Below are positions 16,458 through 24,625 of a stretch of DNA of 64,000 bases, piece after piece. The DNA is from JAXLWB01 sp046328715 (GTDB lineage: Bacteria > Chloroflexota > Anaerolineae > Caldilineales > Caldilineaceae), in contig JAXLWB010000036.1 in NCBI GenBank assembly GCA_046328715.1, positions 1 to 64,000 of the forward strand, written 5' to 3'. The first letter of the stretch is position 1. Every line of letters begins with the position of its first letter. The position numbers were made by a program, and so were the translations under genes. Under the pieces are notes generated by a model. The model saw only the letters and a program-made list of their open reading frames with translations. It searched no databases and was not told the DNA's origin.

Positions 16458-16480
16458 CGATTTTTTTAAGGAATTTCAAA

Positions 16481-17581
16481 ATGCCGCTTAGTATTGGAAT
16501 CGTCGGCCTGCCTAATGTAGGCAAAAGTACCACCTTTAATGCCTTGACCAAGGCACAGAACGCTGCCGCCGCTAACTACCCCTTCTGCACGATTGAACCG
16601 AACAAGGCGATCGTCACCGTCCCCGACCCGCGGGTGGACAAACTTTCTGAATTGGTCAAGCCGGAAAAGACGATCTATGCCACGGTGGAATTCGTCGATA
16701 TTGCCGGGCTGGTCAAGGGTGCCAGCCAAGGCGAAGGATTGGGCAATCAGTTTTTGGCCAACATCCGTGACACGGCGGCGATTGTGCATGTGGTGCGCTG
16801 TTTTGACGATGAAAACGTCATCCACGTCTCTGGTCAAATTGACCCGATCAGCGACATTGAAGTGATCAACCTGGAGCTGATCCTGGCCGATCTGCAACAG
16901 ATGGAGAACAAAGCCGAGAAACTCAAGCGCCAGTCGCAGCATGATAAAGGGCTGGCGGCGCAGGCCGAGTTGGCAGGTCACCTAAAGGCGCTGCTCGAAC
17001 AAGGCAAACCGATCCTGGCCTGGCCTGATCGCCACAGTGAGACCTTTATTGAGTTTAACCGTGAAATGCGCTTTCTGACGGCGAAACCAGTCATCTATGT
17101 CGCCAATGTCGATGAAGCTCATCTTCTCGAAGACAATGCTTACGTGCAGGCGGTGAGCAAAATGGCTAGCGAGCAGAATGCCGAAGTCGTCAAACTCTGT
17201 GCCAAGCTCGAAGAAGAGATGGCTGGCCTCACCGACGCCGAACGCGACGAATTTCTGCACTCGATGGGCGTGGCCGAAAGCGGTCTCGACCAGGTCGTCC
17301 ATAAGGGGTACCATTTACTTGGCTTGATGAGCTATTTTACGGCTGGGCCTAAGGAAGTGCGTGCTTGGACAGTTGAGCGCGGGGCCAAAGCGCCGCAGGC
17401 AGCGGGCGTCATTCACACTGATTTTGAAAAGGGCTTTATCCGCGCCGAAGTAATCGCCTATGACGATTATGTTCGCCTGGGCACGGAAGTGGCGGCCAAA
17501 CAGGCTGGGTTGATGCGGCTTGAAGGGAAGGAATATGTTGTGCAGGATGGCGATGTGATGCACTTTAGATTTAATGTGTAA
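16481..17581 (+). CDS. ychF: YchF/OLA1 family ribosome-binding ATPase
   Basis: A 366-residue cytoplasmic OBG-family P-loop protein that prefers ATP. G1 is GLPNVGKST at residues 8-16, and the switch region EFVDIAGLVKGASQGEGLGNQFL is exact for YchF. The helical coiled insertion (ILADLQQMENKAEKLKRQSQ) and the C-terminal TGS domain (AAGVIHTDFEKGFIRAEVIAYDDYVRLG) are present, and length is normal (about 363). It binds ribosomes and modulates translation and stress responses in other bacteria. Strong conservation makes this one of the surest calls. Confidence 0.97.
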   Translation: MPLSIGIVGLPNVGKSTTFNALTKAQNAAAANYPFCTIEPNKAIVTVPDPRVDKLSELVKPEKTIYATVEFVDIAGLVKGASQGEGLGNQFLANIRDTAAIVHVVRCFDDENVIHVSGQIDPISDIEVINLELILADLQQMENKAEKLKRQSQHDKGLAAQAELAGHLKALLEQGKPILAWPDRHSETFIEFNREMRFLTAKPVIYVANVDEAHLLEDNAYVQAVSKMASEQNAEVVKLCAKLEEEMAGLTDAERDEFLHSMGVAESGLDQVVHKGYHLLGLMSYFTAGPKEVRAWTVERGAKAPQAAGVIHTDFEKGFIRAEVIAYDDYVRLGTEVAAKQAGLMRLEGKEYVVQDGDVMHFRFNV

Positions 17582-17699
17582 GACACCTAATAGACCACAC
17601 ACTCTTTCAATATTGCACAATCTGCCGTAGCATTTGAACCGTAGAGATTGTACAATGTTTAAGTGTCATCTCTATAAGTTGGCTAATTCAAGACTAAAG

Positions 17700-17768
17700 A
17701 ACCACGAAACACACAAATACACGAAAATTGAGTGTTTTGCTTTCATGTATTTTGTATGTTTCGTGGTT
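17700..17768. terminator. Long hairpin between convergent ychF and oxidoreductase genes
   Basis: AACCACGAAACACACAAA at the left pairs with TGTATGTTTCGTGGTT at the right. Located between two convergent genes, it probably ends transcription in both directions. A related ACCACGAAAAACACGAA string occurs at 63170. Confidence 0.55.
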
Positions 17769-17775
17769 TTAATTT

Positions 17776-18816
17776 CTACTCCGTCTTCATCTCTCCACTT
17801 TCAATCATCGATAAATAAGGCGAATCATTAATCTGTAGGGGCAGATCAACCCGTCCACGACGGCGACTGGATTCGTAGGTGGCGAAGATCAGTTCGGTTC
17901 CGGCCAAGGCTCGACGGGCGGATAGCTCTGGCTCGCGTCCTTTCTTGAGCGCTTCGACCAGGTCGAGTACACCACGCGAGACCCATTGCAGATCGCCTTC
18001 GGTCTCGCCATGTTCGACCGACTGCCAACCGTTGCTCTCGCCATTGAAGAGTTGCACCTGCGCCGGAAATCCACCCACTTCGAGCATTCCACCGCTACCA
18101 ATCAAACGAATCTTGGCCCCACCGCCGCTGCCCTGACCGGTCAGCAACATGCCCTGCACGCCATTCTTGTATTGGAACCAACTGACACCCTGACCTTCAA
18201 CCCACAATCCAAAGACCTTCTTGCTACCCCGCCCTTCGATCTGACCGATCAGCCATTCGACTGGCGTTTCGTCATTGAAGAAGTTGAGCATGTCGTACCA
18301 GTGAGTGCCCCAGTCGATCATGTTGTCGCAGAGCGCTTCCATGCGCTGTAACTCACCAATTGCGCCAGCTTTGAGCAATTCTTTGACCTTGCGGAAGGGC
18401 TTGCCAAAGCGGCGTTGGTGGTTAAAGGTCAACTGCACGCCATTTTTCTCACAGATTTCGACCATCCGTCTGGCTTCACCAAAGGTGGGTGCCATCGGCT
18501 TTTCGCAGTGGATCGCCTTGACCCCTGCCTGTGCCACATCGATCACCATTGGGGCATGAAGATGGGGCCAGGTGGAGATGCTGACGATGTCAGGCTTTTC
18601 CTCGGCCAACATTTTGTGATAATCGGTGTAAACACGCTCGCCGCCGTGGCGTTCCATAAAGGCACGCGCATTCTCTTCAACAATGTCGGCAAGCGCCGTA
18701 ATTTTGCAATCGGGTGACAGCTTATAGCCTTCGGCGTGGGCGTGTGACATGCCAAAACCGGTGGCACCCTCACTGCGCCACGGTTTGCCACAGCCGATAA
18801 ATGCGACGGAATACAT
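17776..18816 (-). CDS. Gfo/Idh/MocA family NAD(P)-dependent oxidoreductase
   Basis: A 346-residue enzyme with an N-terminal Rossmann fold (AFIGCGKPWRSEGATGFGMSHAHAE) and the family signature HCEKPMAPTFGEARRM near residues 104-119. Such enzymes oxidise or isomerise sugars and inositols. The next gene upstream (18909-19802, same strand) is an IolE-like TIM barrel, so the two may act together in sugar or polyol breakdown. A 38-bp palindrome lies between them. Exact substrate unknown. Confidence 0.88.
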   Translation of the reverse strand: MYSVAFIGCGKPWRSEGATGFGMSHAHAEGYKLSPDCKITALADIVEENARAFMERHGGERVYTDYHKMLAEEKPDIVSISTWPHLHAPMVIDVAQAGVKAIHCEKPMAPTFGEARRMVEICEKNGVQLTFNHQRRFGKPFRKVKELLKAGAIGELQRMEALCDNMIDWGTHWYDMLNFFNDETPVEWLIGQIEGRGSKKVFGLWVEGQGVSWFQYKNGVQGMLLTGQGSGGGAKIRLIGSGGMLEVGGFPAQVQLFNGESNGWQSVEHGETEGDLQWVSRGVLDLVEALKKGREPELSARRALAGTELIFATYESSRRRGRVDLPLQINDSPYLSMIESGEMKTE

Positions 18817-18862
18817 GGTTGCTCCTTGGATTGGGGTTGGGGATTAGAGATTAGGAGATTGG

Positions 18863-18900
18863 TAAGTGAGTAAGTGGGTAATTACCCACTTACTCACTTA
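18863..18900. repeat. Perfect 38-bp palindrome with no loop
   Basis: TAAGTGAGTAAGTGGGTAA is followed immediately by its exact reverse complement, so the dyad has 19-bp arms and no spacer. It lies between two same-strand genes, 9 bp after the upstream gene's stop. It could be an operator or the result of repeat fusion. Confidence 0.85.
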
Positions 18901-18908
18901 CTCACTTG

Positions 18909-19802
18909 CTATAGTCCTTGCGTCTTCAAATATTCACGACTGACCTTGGCACTTTCCAACGGTGTTGCCAGTTGGGTCACATCGGTTTCGACGATCAGCC
19001 AGCCGCTGAAGTTCGCACCCGCCAGGATGTCAAAGATGGCCGGAAAGTCAACACAGCCTTGGCCCAACTCGGTCCAGATGCCGTGTTGCGAGAAGGTAGC
19101 ATAGTTCCACTCAGCGGCGGCACCTTGGGCGCGGATGGCGGGATTGCAATCCTTGAGGTGCACGGTCTTGATCGACGAGGCGTACTCCTTGCAGAATGCT
19201 GTCACGTCATCGCCCGCCCAGGCCAGGTGACCGGTGTCGGGGCCGAGGAAGACAAGGTTGCGATCGACCAACGAGAAGAGGTGATCAATTTCGGCACGCG
19301 TTTCAATCGGTGTGCCAACATGGTTGTGGAAGCAACCCTGTACGCCTTGTACCAGCAGAATCTCACAAACCTGGTTGAGCACTTTGGCAAACTGTTTGAA
19401 TTCAGCATCGTTCATGCCATCTTCGGGTTTGACATGGCCGGCGATCTGGCTACGGGTCTTGCCTGCTTTGGTGATGTAGCTGTTGAAACCGCCAGCGGCC
19501 ACGTACAACTCCGTGCAGCCAAGATCACGAGTGAAGGTTGCATAATTTTTAGCATTTTCGAGGATCTGCGCTTCGTTCGCCGGGTTCCAAAAGTCACCAC
19601 TCAAGTAGCCAGGGGCGGGTTTCAATCCAAAGCGTTGATAGGTTTGCATCACCTGTTGTGCAGTGACATCGGTGCGGAGACCTGCAGGTGCGCCTGCATA
19701 GCCAGCCTGGGCAATGTCAGCCAGTACTTGATCTTCTGGGGCGTTGCGCGGCCAGGTAATTTGACCGCAGCCGATCTCTACCTGCTTTAATGTCGATGGC
19801 AT
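18909..19802 (-). CDS. Sugar-phosphate isomerase/epimerase-like TIM barrel (IolE-like)
   Basis: A 297-residue xylose-isomerase-like TIM barrel. Blocks are QVEIGCGQITWPRNAPEDQVLADIAQAGYAG, VQGCFHNHVGTPIETRAEIDHL, LGPDTGHLAWAGDD, IKTVHLKDCNPA and SGWLIVETDVTQ; the E-H-D-H-E metal-site pattern is consistent with inosose dehydratase or hydroxypyruvate-isomerase relatives. It precedes the Gfo/Idh/MocA gene on the same strand, and the two probably form an operon. IolE is a guess; no other inositol genes are seen. Confidence 0.82.
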   Translation of the reverse strand: MPSTLKQVEIGCGQITWPRNAPEDQVLADIAQAGYAGAPAGLRTDVTAQQVMQTYQRFGLKPAPGYLSGDFWNPANEAQILENAKNYATFTRDLGCTELYVAAGGFNSYITKAGKTRSQIAGHVKPEDGMNDAEFKQFAKVLNQVCEILLVQGVQGCFHNHVGTPIETRAEIDHLFSLVDRNLVFLGPDTGHLAWAGDDVTAFCKEYASSIKTVHLKDCNPAIRAQGAAAEWNYATFSQHGIWTELGQGCVDFPAIFDILAGANFSGWLIVETDVTQLATPLESAKVSREYLKTQGL

Positions 19803-19918
19803 GGGAACTCCTTGTATCGTCTTTTCTCGAACTGAGAATGGAGCTTCTCTAGTCGAAGTATCAGGTTAAGTAAGAGGATAACTTGATTATAACAGCAACT
19901 GGGGCGTTTGTTTAGCTA

Positions 19919-19976
19919 CAGAGCCGTTAGCGTCAGCGTACGAAGTTGACCGTACGCTGACGCTAACGGCTCTGAA
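19919..19976. repeat. AGCCGTTAGCG-family hairpin, paired arms
   Basis: CAGAGCCGTTAGCGTCAGCG and its complement CGCTGACGCTAACGGCTCTG, each carrying GTACG inside, flank an 8-nt loop. It lies right after the htpX stop and could end transcription from both sides. Confidence 0.88.
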
Positions 19977-19980
19977 TCGT

Positions 19981-20937
19981 TCAATACCAGATTCCCATGG
20001 CATTCCAAGTGGGACGGCGGTCAATGCGAGGTAGGCTGGTTGGATAGAGGATGGCCTGCCGTGGTCGTACCAAGAGTGGCTCAGGCTCCATGTCGCTAAG
20101 CTCGGCCAGGCGCGCCAGGCGATCTGCTGTGTGCGGATGGGTGCGCAGAATCGAGGGACCAGGAACACCTGCGCCGGGAAAGAGGATCTGTTGTAGCCAA
20201 TTTTGCGAATAATATTCCAACTTGCGCAGCGCGTTGCTCAAACCAACCGGGTCGTGGGTCAGTTGTACGGCATCCAGGTCGGCATCAAGCTCACGTGTAC
20301 GCGAGAGGGCAAGTTGCAGGAGACCGATCAGTACAGGCGCAATGATCAACAACAAAATCGCCCACCAGGAGATCGAGGCGCGCCCCATCAGGATCAAGGG
20401 CAGATTGAAGAGCAACAGAAATTTGCCAAAGCTGGAGAAGACACTGGTGACGCGACTAATCGCATCGGCCAAGCCCATCACGCGCATGTCATGGTTGCGA
20501 ACGTGGCTCATTTCGTGGGCTAGAACGCCTGTGAGTTCGCGCAAATCAAGCCGACGCAGCAAACCATCAGTCAAGCCGATCGCCGAGTTGGCCCGGTTGC
20601 CGACTGCAAAGGCATTGAGAACGGCGCTTGGAATATAGTAAAGTTGAGGGGGAGACGGTAAATTGGCTCGCCGCGCCAATTCGTTTACAATTTGGTAGAG
20701 TGCAGGCGCATCCTGAACCGAGAGCGGTTGGGCCTTATACATGCGCAAGATCGTCTGCGGTGTGGCACGTTGGGTAACAAACATGGCGATCGCACCCAGC
20801 AACACAGCCCAAATGATCGCACCCGCGCCACCGATCAGCCAGCCAAGCAGTCCAAGCAAGGCCAGCATGCTGAGCAACAAAAGCACTGTATGCAACCGAT
20901 TCTGGAAGTCATGGTTGACGACAATATTCTCTTTCAT
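19981..20937 (-). CDS. htpX: Zinc metalloprotease HtpX-like (peptidase family M48)
   Basis: A 318-residue inner-membrane protease involved in quality control of membrane proteins. Two N-terminal hydrophobic stretches at about 17-58 are followed by PLSVQDAPALYQIVNELARRANLPSPPQLYYIP. The zinc motif is HEMSHVRNHD (HEXXH) near residue 140. Further membrane segments follow at about 175-215, then SRTRELDADLDAVQLT with the third zinc ligand (E in ELDAD) and a C-terminal THPHTADRLARL. Complete and of normal length. Confidence 0.93.
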   Translation of the reverse strand: MKENIVVNHDFQNRLHTVLLLLSMLALLGLLGWLIGGAGAIIWAVLLGAIAMFVTQRATPQTILRMYKAQPLSVQDAPALYQIVNELARRANLPSPPQLYYIPSAVLNAFAVGNRANSAIGLTDGLLRRLDLRELTGVLAHEMSHVRNHDMRVMGLADAISRVTSVFSSFGKFLLLFNLPLILMGRASISWWAILLLIIAPVLIGLLQLALSRTRELDADLDAVQLTHDPVGLSNALRKLEYYSQNWLQQILFPGAGVPGPSILRTHPHTADRLARLAELSDMEPEPLLVRPRQAILYPTSLPRIDRRPTWNAMGIWY

Positions 20938-21301
20938 TTTACGTCCCTATTGTTTTTCAACCTGCTGCAACTTGCGCGGCATTTCATGGTTCAAATGAAT
21001 AGTGAAGCACCGATTTACACGCGCTGCCTGGAAAGTGCCGGTCAAGTTTTCACACAGTATACAACAGGGAGGGTGCAACGAATAGAGAGGTTGCTTGCAA
21101 TAAGTGACAACTTTCGGGAAGACAGCCCTAGCCTGCGCCGCATTGCAAACCGACCTTACCGAAAGTGAAGCAACTACGTCTACGGTTGGGGAACGCAAAG
21201 GTGTTACTTCCGAATCAGCTTGTCGAGGTAACACATCAACATGACACAATCTTCATCGGTTTTTCTTTGGCAGATTGTGCCATGTTTAAATGGTATGTCA
21301 G
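20938..21301. other. Gene-free stretch upstream of htpX
   Basis: No convincing gene, RNA or long repeat. It contains the promoter side of htpX. A short inverted pair (GTGTTAC/GTAACAC) near 21200-21235 may be chance. Confidence 0.5.
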
Positions 21302-21688
21302 TTAGACCAACACCGCTCGGCAGAGAATCCCCAAGAGGGCAACCGCAAACAGGAGTGTCCACAGGATCGAACGTCGATATGCTACTGACAAATGGGCTCT
21401 ACAGTGGTCAAACGGCTTGTCCATCACACATGCTAGTGGAAGTAGGTCAACATCACGTAAACTCATAGGTTCAATCGCTTTCGTTAACAGTTTTCTCGCA
21501 TAGGAATTGCGATAGAGCAAGCCCTGCAACCCTGTTGACGAGAAAAGACCAGCCGAAACTACATTTTCCTGCTCAACGATCACTACACAGATGACTGTCT
21601 TCCGGAAAGGTGTTTGCAGAAGAAACACTAGGGCAACCGATCCTTCCCAGAAGCTATTGACAGGGGGACCCGTAGTTATGTTCAACAT
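21302..21688 (-). CDS. Doubtful small protein with a C-terminal membrane segment
   Basis: An open frame of 128 codons in an otherwise empty 870-bp gap. The predicted product ends with a clear hydrophobic helix (SILWTLLFAVALLGILCRAVLV) and has another near residue 20. There is no Shine-Dalgarno, and I recognise no family. It may be a real orphan membrane protein or simply an open frame. Confidence 0.25.
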   Translation of the reverse strand: MLNITTGPPVNSFWEGSVALVFLLQTPFRKTVICVVIVEQENVVSAGLFSSTGLQGLLYRNSYARKLLTKAIEPMSLRDVDLLPLACVMDKPFDHCRAHLSVAYRRSILWTLLFAVALLGILCRAVLV

Positions 21689-21805
21689 TCTACTCGGAGT
21701 TTGGAGAACTTACGCTTTTAAGTTGCTTACGATTGTAGGAGTTCTCTGAACTGCTCTTTCTTCTCATGCACGACCTTATCATTCACCATTTCTAAGGACT
21801 TATTT

Positions 21806-22498
21806 ATGGCAAACGAAGACCTTCACCTCGACGGTGATGCAATCAAGGCTGCCGCTTCTAGTTTGACCACCAGCAAGACAAAGAGCAAAGCAGGCTTGTC
21901 GCCACGCAAGACGACCACCAAGACAACAACGACCAAGAAGAGCACAACTGCCAGCAAAGAGAAAAGTGGCAAGCGCACAACCAGCACCAAAGCCAAGGCG
22001 AGCAGCACTTCAGCCACACACAAAAAGAGCACCACAACCAAGAAGACTACATCAAGCAAGGGTACAACCACCCGCAAGAGCACTGGTAGCACGACCACTC
22101 GCGCTTCAGGCTTGGAAGCGGATTTGAAGAAAAATCCCGATGAGACCTACACGCGCATGGAGTTGATGGACGGCATTCGTCTCGCCGTGCAAGAGGCAGG
22201 CATGGATGCGATTCGCACAACTCTGCTCGCGTTGGTGACCGAAAAGATGCCAGTACTGGGCAACAAACTGGAAAAAGAGGCAGCCGACCTGATTATCCGC
22301 AAAACCAAGGGCGACTACAGTAAGTGCAGCGCCGCCCAGAAAAAGTCTTTGCGCGCCCTTATCCATTGGATCCGCAACGACTTTGACCTGGGCAAGAGCC
22401 TGGATGTCAGTGAATTGACCAGCGGCTTTGCGGGGAGCATGGCGAGTGGTGAAACCGCCCCGACACCGCTGAATTTGAAGCCGTTGAATGAAAAATGA
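21806..22498 (+). CDS. Histone-H1-like Lys/Thr/Ser-rich tail protein with a C-terminal globular domain
   Basis: A 230-residue protein in two parts. Residues about 20-98 are almost only Lys, Thr, Ser, Ala and Gly (TTKTTTTKKSTTASKEKSGK and similar), like eukaryotic H1 tails or bacterial HctB/AlgP tails, and are expected to be disordered and DNA- or polyanion-binding. Residues about 100-230 form a predicted helical domain (ETYTRMELMDGIRLAVQEAG, then EKMPVLGNKLEKEAADLIIRKTKG) that I do not recognise. Could be a nucleoid protein or a surface-attachment protein lacking a signal peptide. Stands alone between htpX and the VOC genes. Confidence 0.7.
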   Translation: MANEDLHLDGDAIKAAASSLTTSKTKSKAGLSPRKTTTKTTTTKKSTTASKEKSGKRTTSTKAKASSTSATHKKSTTTKKTTSSKGTTTRKSTGSTTTRASGLEADLKKNPDETYTRMELMDGIRLAVQEAGMDAIRTTLLALVTEKMPVLGNKLEKEAADLIIRKTKGDYSKCSAAQKKSLRALIHWIRNDFDLGKSLDVSELTSGFAGSMASGETAPTPLNLKPLNEK

Positions 22499-22540
22499 AA
22501 CGTGATGCGTGAAATATCGCTTGTTCCCTACAAGATAGAC

Positions 22541-22611
22541 CTGTCATTCCTGTTTGGAATCTCCAATTGGGTAGGATAGACAATGCCGAAGATTTCATAC
22601 GGGAATGACAG
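22541..22611. repeat. Inverted repeat with CTGTCATTCC ends
   Basis: CTGTCATTCC at 22541-22550 pairs with GGAATGACAG at 22602-22611. It resembles the TGTCATTCTGAG element at 36864 and small non-autonomous elements common in bacteria. Confidence 0.6.
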
Positions 22612-22672
22612 TCTGTATCACGGGTTTCTTGCCGTATCTAACTTGTTGAAGGAAGTTTCGCTTATCAGTTTG

Positions 22673-23041
22673 TTACGCTCTAGCCTGAAATAATTCCAAC
22701 GGATTACCCGATGGGTCTTCTGCCAGGATCTGTTTGCCGCCTGGCCCTTCAAGGATGTCGTTGCGGAACTTCATGCCGGCGGCTTTGAGTTGATCGACCA
22801 GGGTCACTAGATCTTCGACTTCGATTACTAGTCGATTCCAGCCGCCTGGCTCGGGTTTGCGACCATCGGGCATCGGTTTGGCGGCGGAGGTCTGTGGGCC
22901 ACTCAGCCAAAGTTGCAAGTCGCCTTTGCGCGCGATGGCAAAGGGTGGACCCCAGCGTTCGCTGAGTTCAAAGCCAAGCCAGGTTGTATAAAAGTCGAGT
23001 GCCGCATCGACATCGTGCACAAGATAGCGTATGGTTGCCAT
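22673..23041 (-). CDS. VOC family protein (glyoxalase/dioxygenase superfamily)
   Basis: A 122-residue cytoplasmic protein with paired beta-alpha-beta-beta-beta modules. It begins MATIRYLVHDVDAALDFYTTWLGFEL, and the second half has NRLVIEVEDLVTLVDQLKAAG and ILAEDPSGNPLELFQ, the typical C-terminal glutamate ligand. The substrate cannot be told. It lies directly after the broken VOC gene at 23042-23402, both on the minus strand, so the two once formed a tandem pair. Confidence 0.85.
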   Translation of the reverse strand: MATIRYLVHDVDAALDFYTTWLGFELSERWGPPFAIARKGDLQLWLSGPQTSAAKPMPDGRKPEPGGWNRLVIEVEDLVTLVDQLKAAGMKFRNDILEGPGGKQILAEDPSGNPLELFQARA

Positions 23042-23402
23042 TTATTCCTCTTCCTTGGATTCATGCTGATTCAACAAACAATAGAGATCGATCCTCACGC
23101 CAAACGGATCGCAACACAGGCAAAGCGCATGGCTTCGTACATCCTGGTATCCGCCGGAGCCATATAGCTTTGCGCACCTGCCTCGATCATCTCCTGATAA
23201 AGCCGATCCACTTCCTCAGCCGTCGCCACCTGAATGGCAAATTCACAGTTACGTGGATTGCTGCCAGGCTGGGTGCCGACCCGGCTGCGAAATCTATGCT
23301 ATCGGGCTGGCCCAATACCTGGCTGTAAAAGGCAAGCGCCGGAGCAAGATCGTCAAAGTAAAGGCTGAAGTAATTTAGATCGACAAATTGATATGGTTTC
23401 AT
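23042..23402 (-). pseudogene. Frameshifted VOC family gene
   Basis: Reading from 23402 gives MKPYQFVDLNYFSLYFDDLA, then AFYSQVLGQPDSIDF, a clear VOC start. The frame then switches near 23285-23295 to GTQPGSNPRNCEFAIQVATA, followed by EEVDRLYQEMIEAGAQSYMA. It switches again near 23115 to DPFGVRIDLYCLLNQHE, ending at TAA 23042. Two separate shifts are needed, so this is either a decayed gene or sequencing/assembly error at two places. The intact neighbour begins at 23041. Confidence 0.78.
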
Positions 23403-23522
23403 TGTCATTTGAGGCGGACTTTTGCCTCCATTGAGAAGTGACTCAACCAAAAGCAGGGAAATTATAACTGACCCTGGCTCTTTCGTACAAGTGTTCTACA
23501 TCCTTACAAAAACAGCACTCCA

Positions 23523-24104
23523 TTATTTGCGCCACTGATTTGCGCGCAAATTCTCAGCAGCCAAGCGTGCCGTCTCTTCGATTCGCTTAGCTCTGGTCTC
23601 AGCAGTTTTGGCGTTACTGATCCACTCAAGAATACCGCGCTTCACCGAGCGAGGAAAGGCTGTGAAATACTCGGTGGCAGTGGGGTAATTGGCCAAGGCA
23701 GTGGCAAGATCGGCTGGAATCTCCAATGCCTCAACCCCATCCAGTGCATTCCAAGAGCCATCCTGCTTGGCCGCTTCCACTTTGGCAAGTCCTGCAGGAG
23801 CCATCAACTGCAGGGCGATCAACTTCTCCACGCGCTCTTTGTTGGGCTTCGACCATCCGCTACCTGGCTTGCGTGGCGCAAACCAAAGCATCGCCTGCTC
23901 ATCATCCAACTTGTTGGGCCTGCTATCGACCCAACCAAAGCTGAGTGCTTCCTCGACCGCGTCCTCGTATTCAAAACGCGCTTTACCACTCGCCTTCTTG
24001 TAGCTAATCAACCAAACGCCTGGGCTCAATGCGTGATTCGCCTCCAACCAGGCGCGCCATTCGGCACGGGTGAGGGGATGGATTGAGTTAGTGGGTAGCT
24101 CCAT
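23523..24104 (-). CDS. YdeI/OmpD-associated family protein
   Basis: A 193-residue cytoplasmic protein. The N-terminus RAEWRAWLEANHALSPGVWLISYKKASGK, then YEDAVEEALSFGWVDSRPNKLDDEQAMLWFAPRKPGSGWSKPNKERVEKL, is the full YdeI signature. The C-terminal part AFPRSVKRGILEWISNAKTAETRAKRIEETARLAAEN is also typical. Some members are described as bacteriocin-protection proteins; molecular function is otherwise unknown. One base separates its start from the stop of the DUF3303 gene upstream, so they share a transcript. Confidence 0.88.
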   Translation of the reverse strand: MELPTNSIHPLTRAEWRAWLEANHALSPGVWLISYKKASGKARFEYEDAVEEALSFGWVDSRPNKLDDEQAMLWFAPRKPGSGWSKPNKERVEKLIALQLMAPAGLAKVEAAKQDGSWNALDGVEALEIPADLATALANYPTATEYFTAFPRSVKRGILEWISNAKTAETRAKRIEETARLAAENLRANQWRK

Positions 24105-24105
24105 T

Positions 24106-24390
24106 CTATACCTCGTCCAAATAGGGTGCTACCACTGCGCGAGTCTCCTTGCTAGTGACCACTGGCACAATCTCTAACGTAGCCCCGTAGCCGCGCCACT
24201 GGATCACCCATTCCTGAAACAGGCGCAGATCGTCGCACTCCATCAGTTGAAAGCAGCGGCTAAAGTTAGGCTCTACCCAACTGTCGAGGTACTTCAACCC
24301 CTCTGGCAACATGCGGCTCTCGTCACGCAGGCGCTTGTAGATCGGCAGCATGTCATTGTCCTTGAATCGTTCGATCACCATGAATAACAT
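24106..24390 (-). CDS. DUF3303 domain protein
   Basis: A 94-residue protein: MLFMVIERFKDNDMLPIYKRLRDESRMLPEGLKYLDSW, then FQLMECDDLRLFQEWVIQWRGYG. This matches DUF3303 (ferredoxin-like small proteins of unknown role). It is the first gene of a two-gene operon with the YdeI-like gene. Upstream lies a CAGT-rich hairpin repeat and the divergent promoter P1. Confidence 0.82.
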   Translation of the reverse strand: MLFMVIERFKDNDMLPIYKRLRDESRMLPEGLKYLDSWVEPNFSRCFQLMECDDLRLFQEWVIQWRGYGATLEIVPVVTSKETRAVVAPYLDEV

Positions 24391-24403
24391 TGTTCGCTCC
24401 TTG

Positions 24404-24480
24404 ATCAGTGGGACAGTAGGGCAGCAAGACAGTGAATCTGTGTCACTGTTCTACCGTCCCACTGTCTTACTGCCCTACTT
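24404..24480. repeat. CAGT-rich intergenic hairpin repeat, copy 2
   Basis: CAGTGGGACAGTAGGGCAG on the left pairs with the CTGCCCTACT and GTCCCACTGTCTTACTG strings on the right. Same family as 6461, 36804 and 46934. Confidence 0.75.
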
Positions 24481-24488
24481 CCTCACGC

Positions 24489-24570
24489 TGTATGAATTTC
24501 TGTATGGGCTATTGTATCACCTGCTGTAACGGTTGCGGCTGTTGCGTCCCTCCCTTTTTTGATTGAATAG
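24489..24570 (+). promoter_or_regulatory. Promoter P1 of the 12-bp direct-repeat family
   Basis: Four 12-bp repeats start at 24489, 24501, 24513 and 24525 (TGTATGAATTTC, TGTATGGGCTAT, TGTATCACCTGC, TGTAACGGTTGC). The box GGCTGTTG is at 24537 and TTGAATAG at 24563. The last repeat starts 38 bp before TTGAAT. The start codon of the propeller protein is 56 bp downstream. Confidence 0.85.
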
Positions 24571-24625
24571 TGCTATCGAAATACGGAATCTGTTATCTGA
24601 TAACTCACAATAAGGGGAGAGACTC

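Noticed and set aside
18918..19790. A 290-codon frame antisense to the IolE-like gene
   Set aside because: A mirror frame of a clear TIM-barrel gene, with no recognisable motif.
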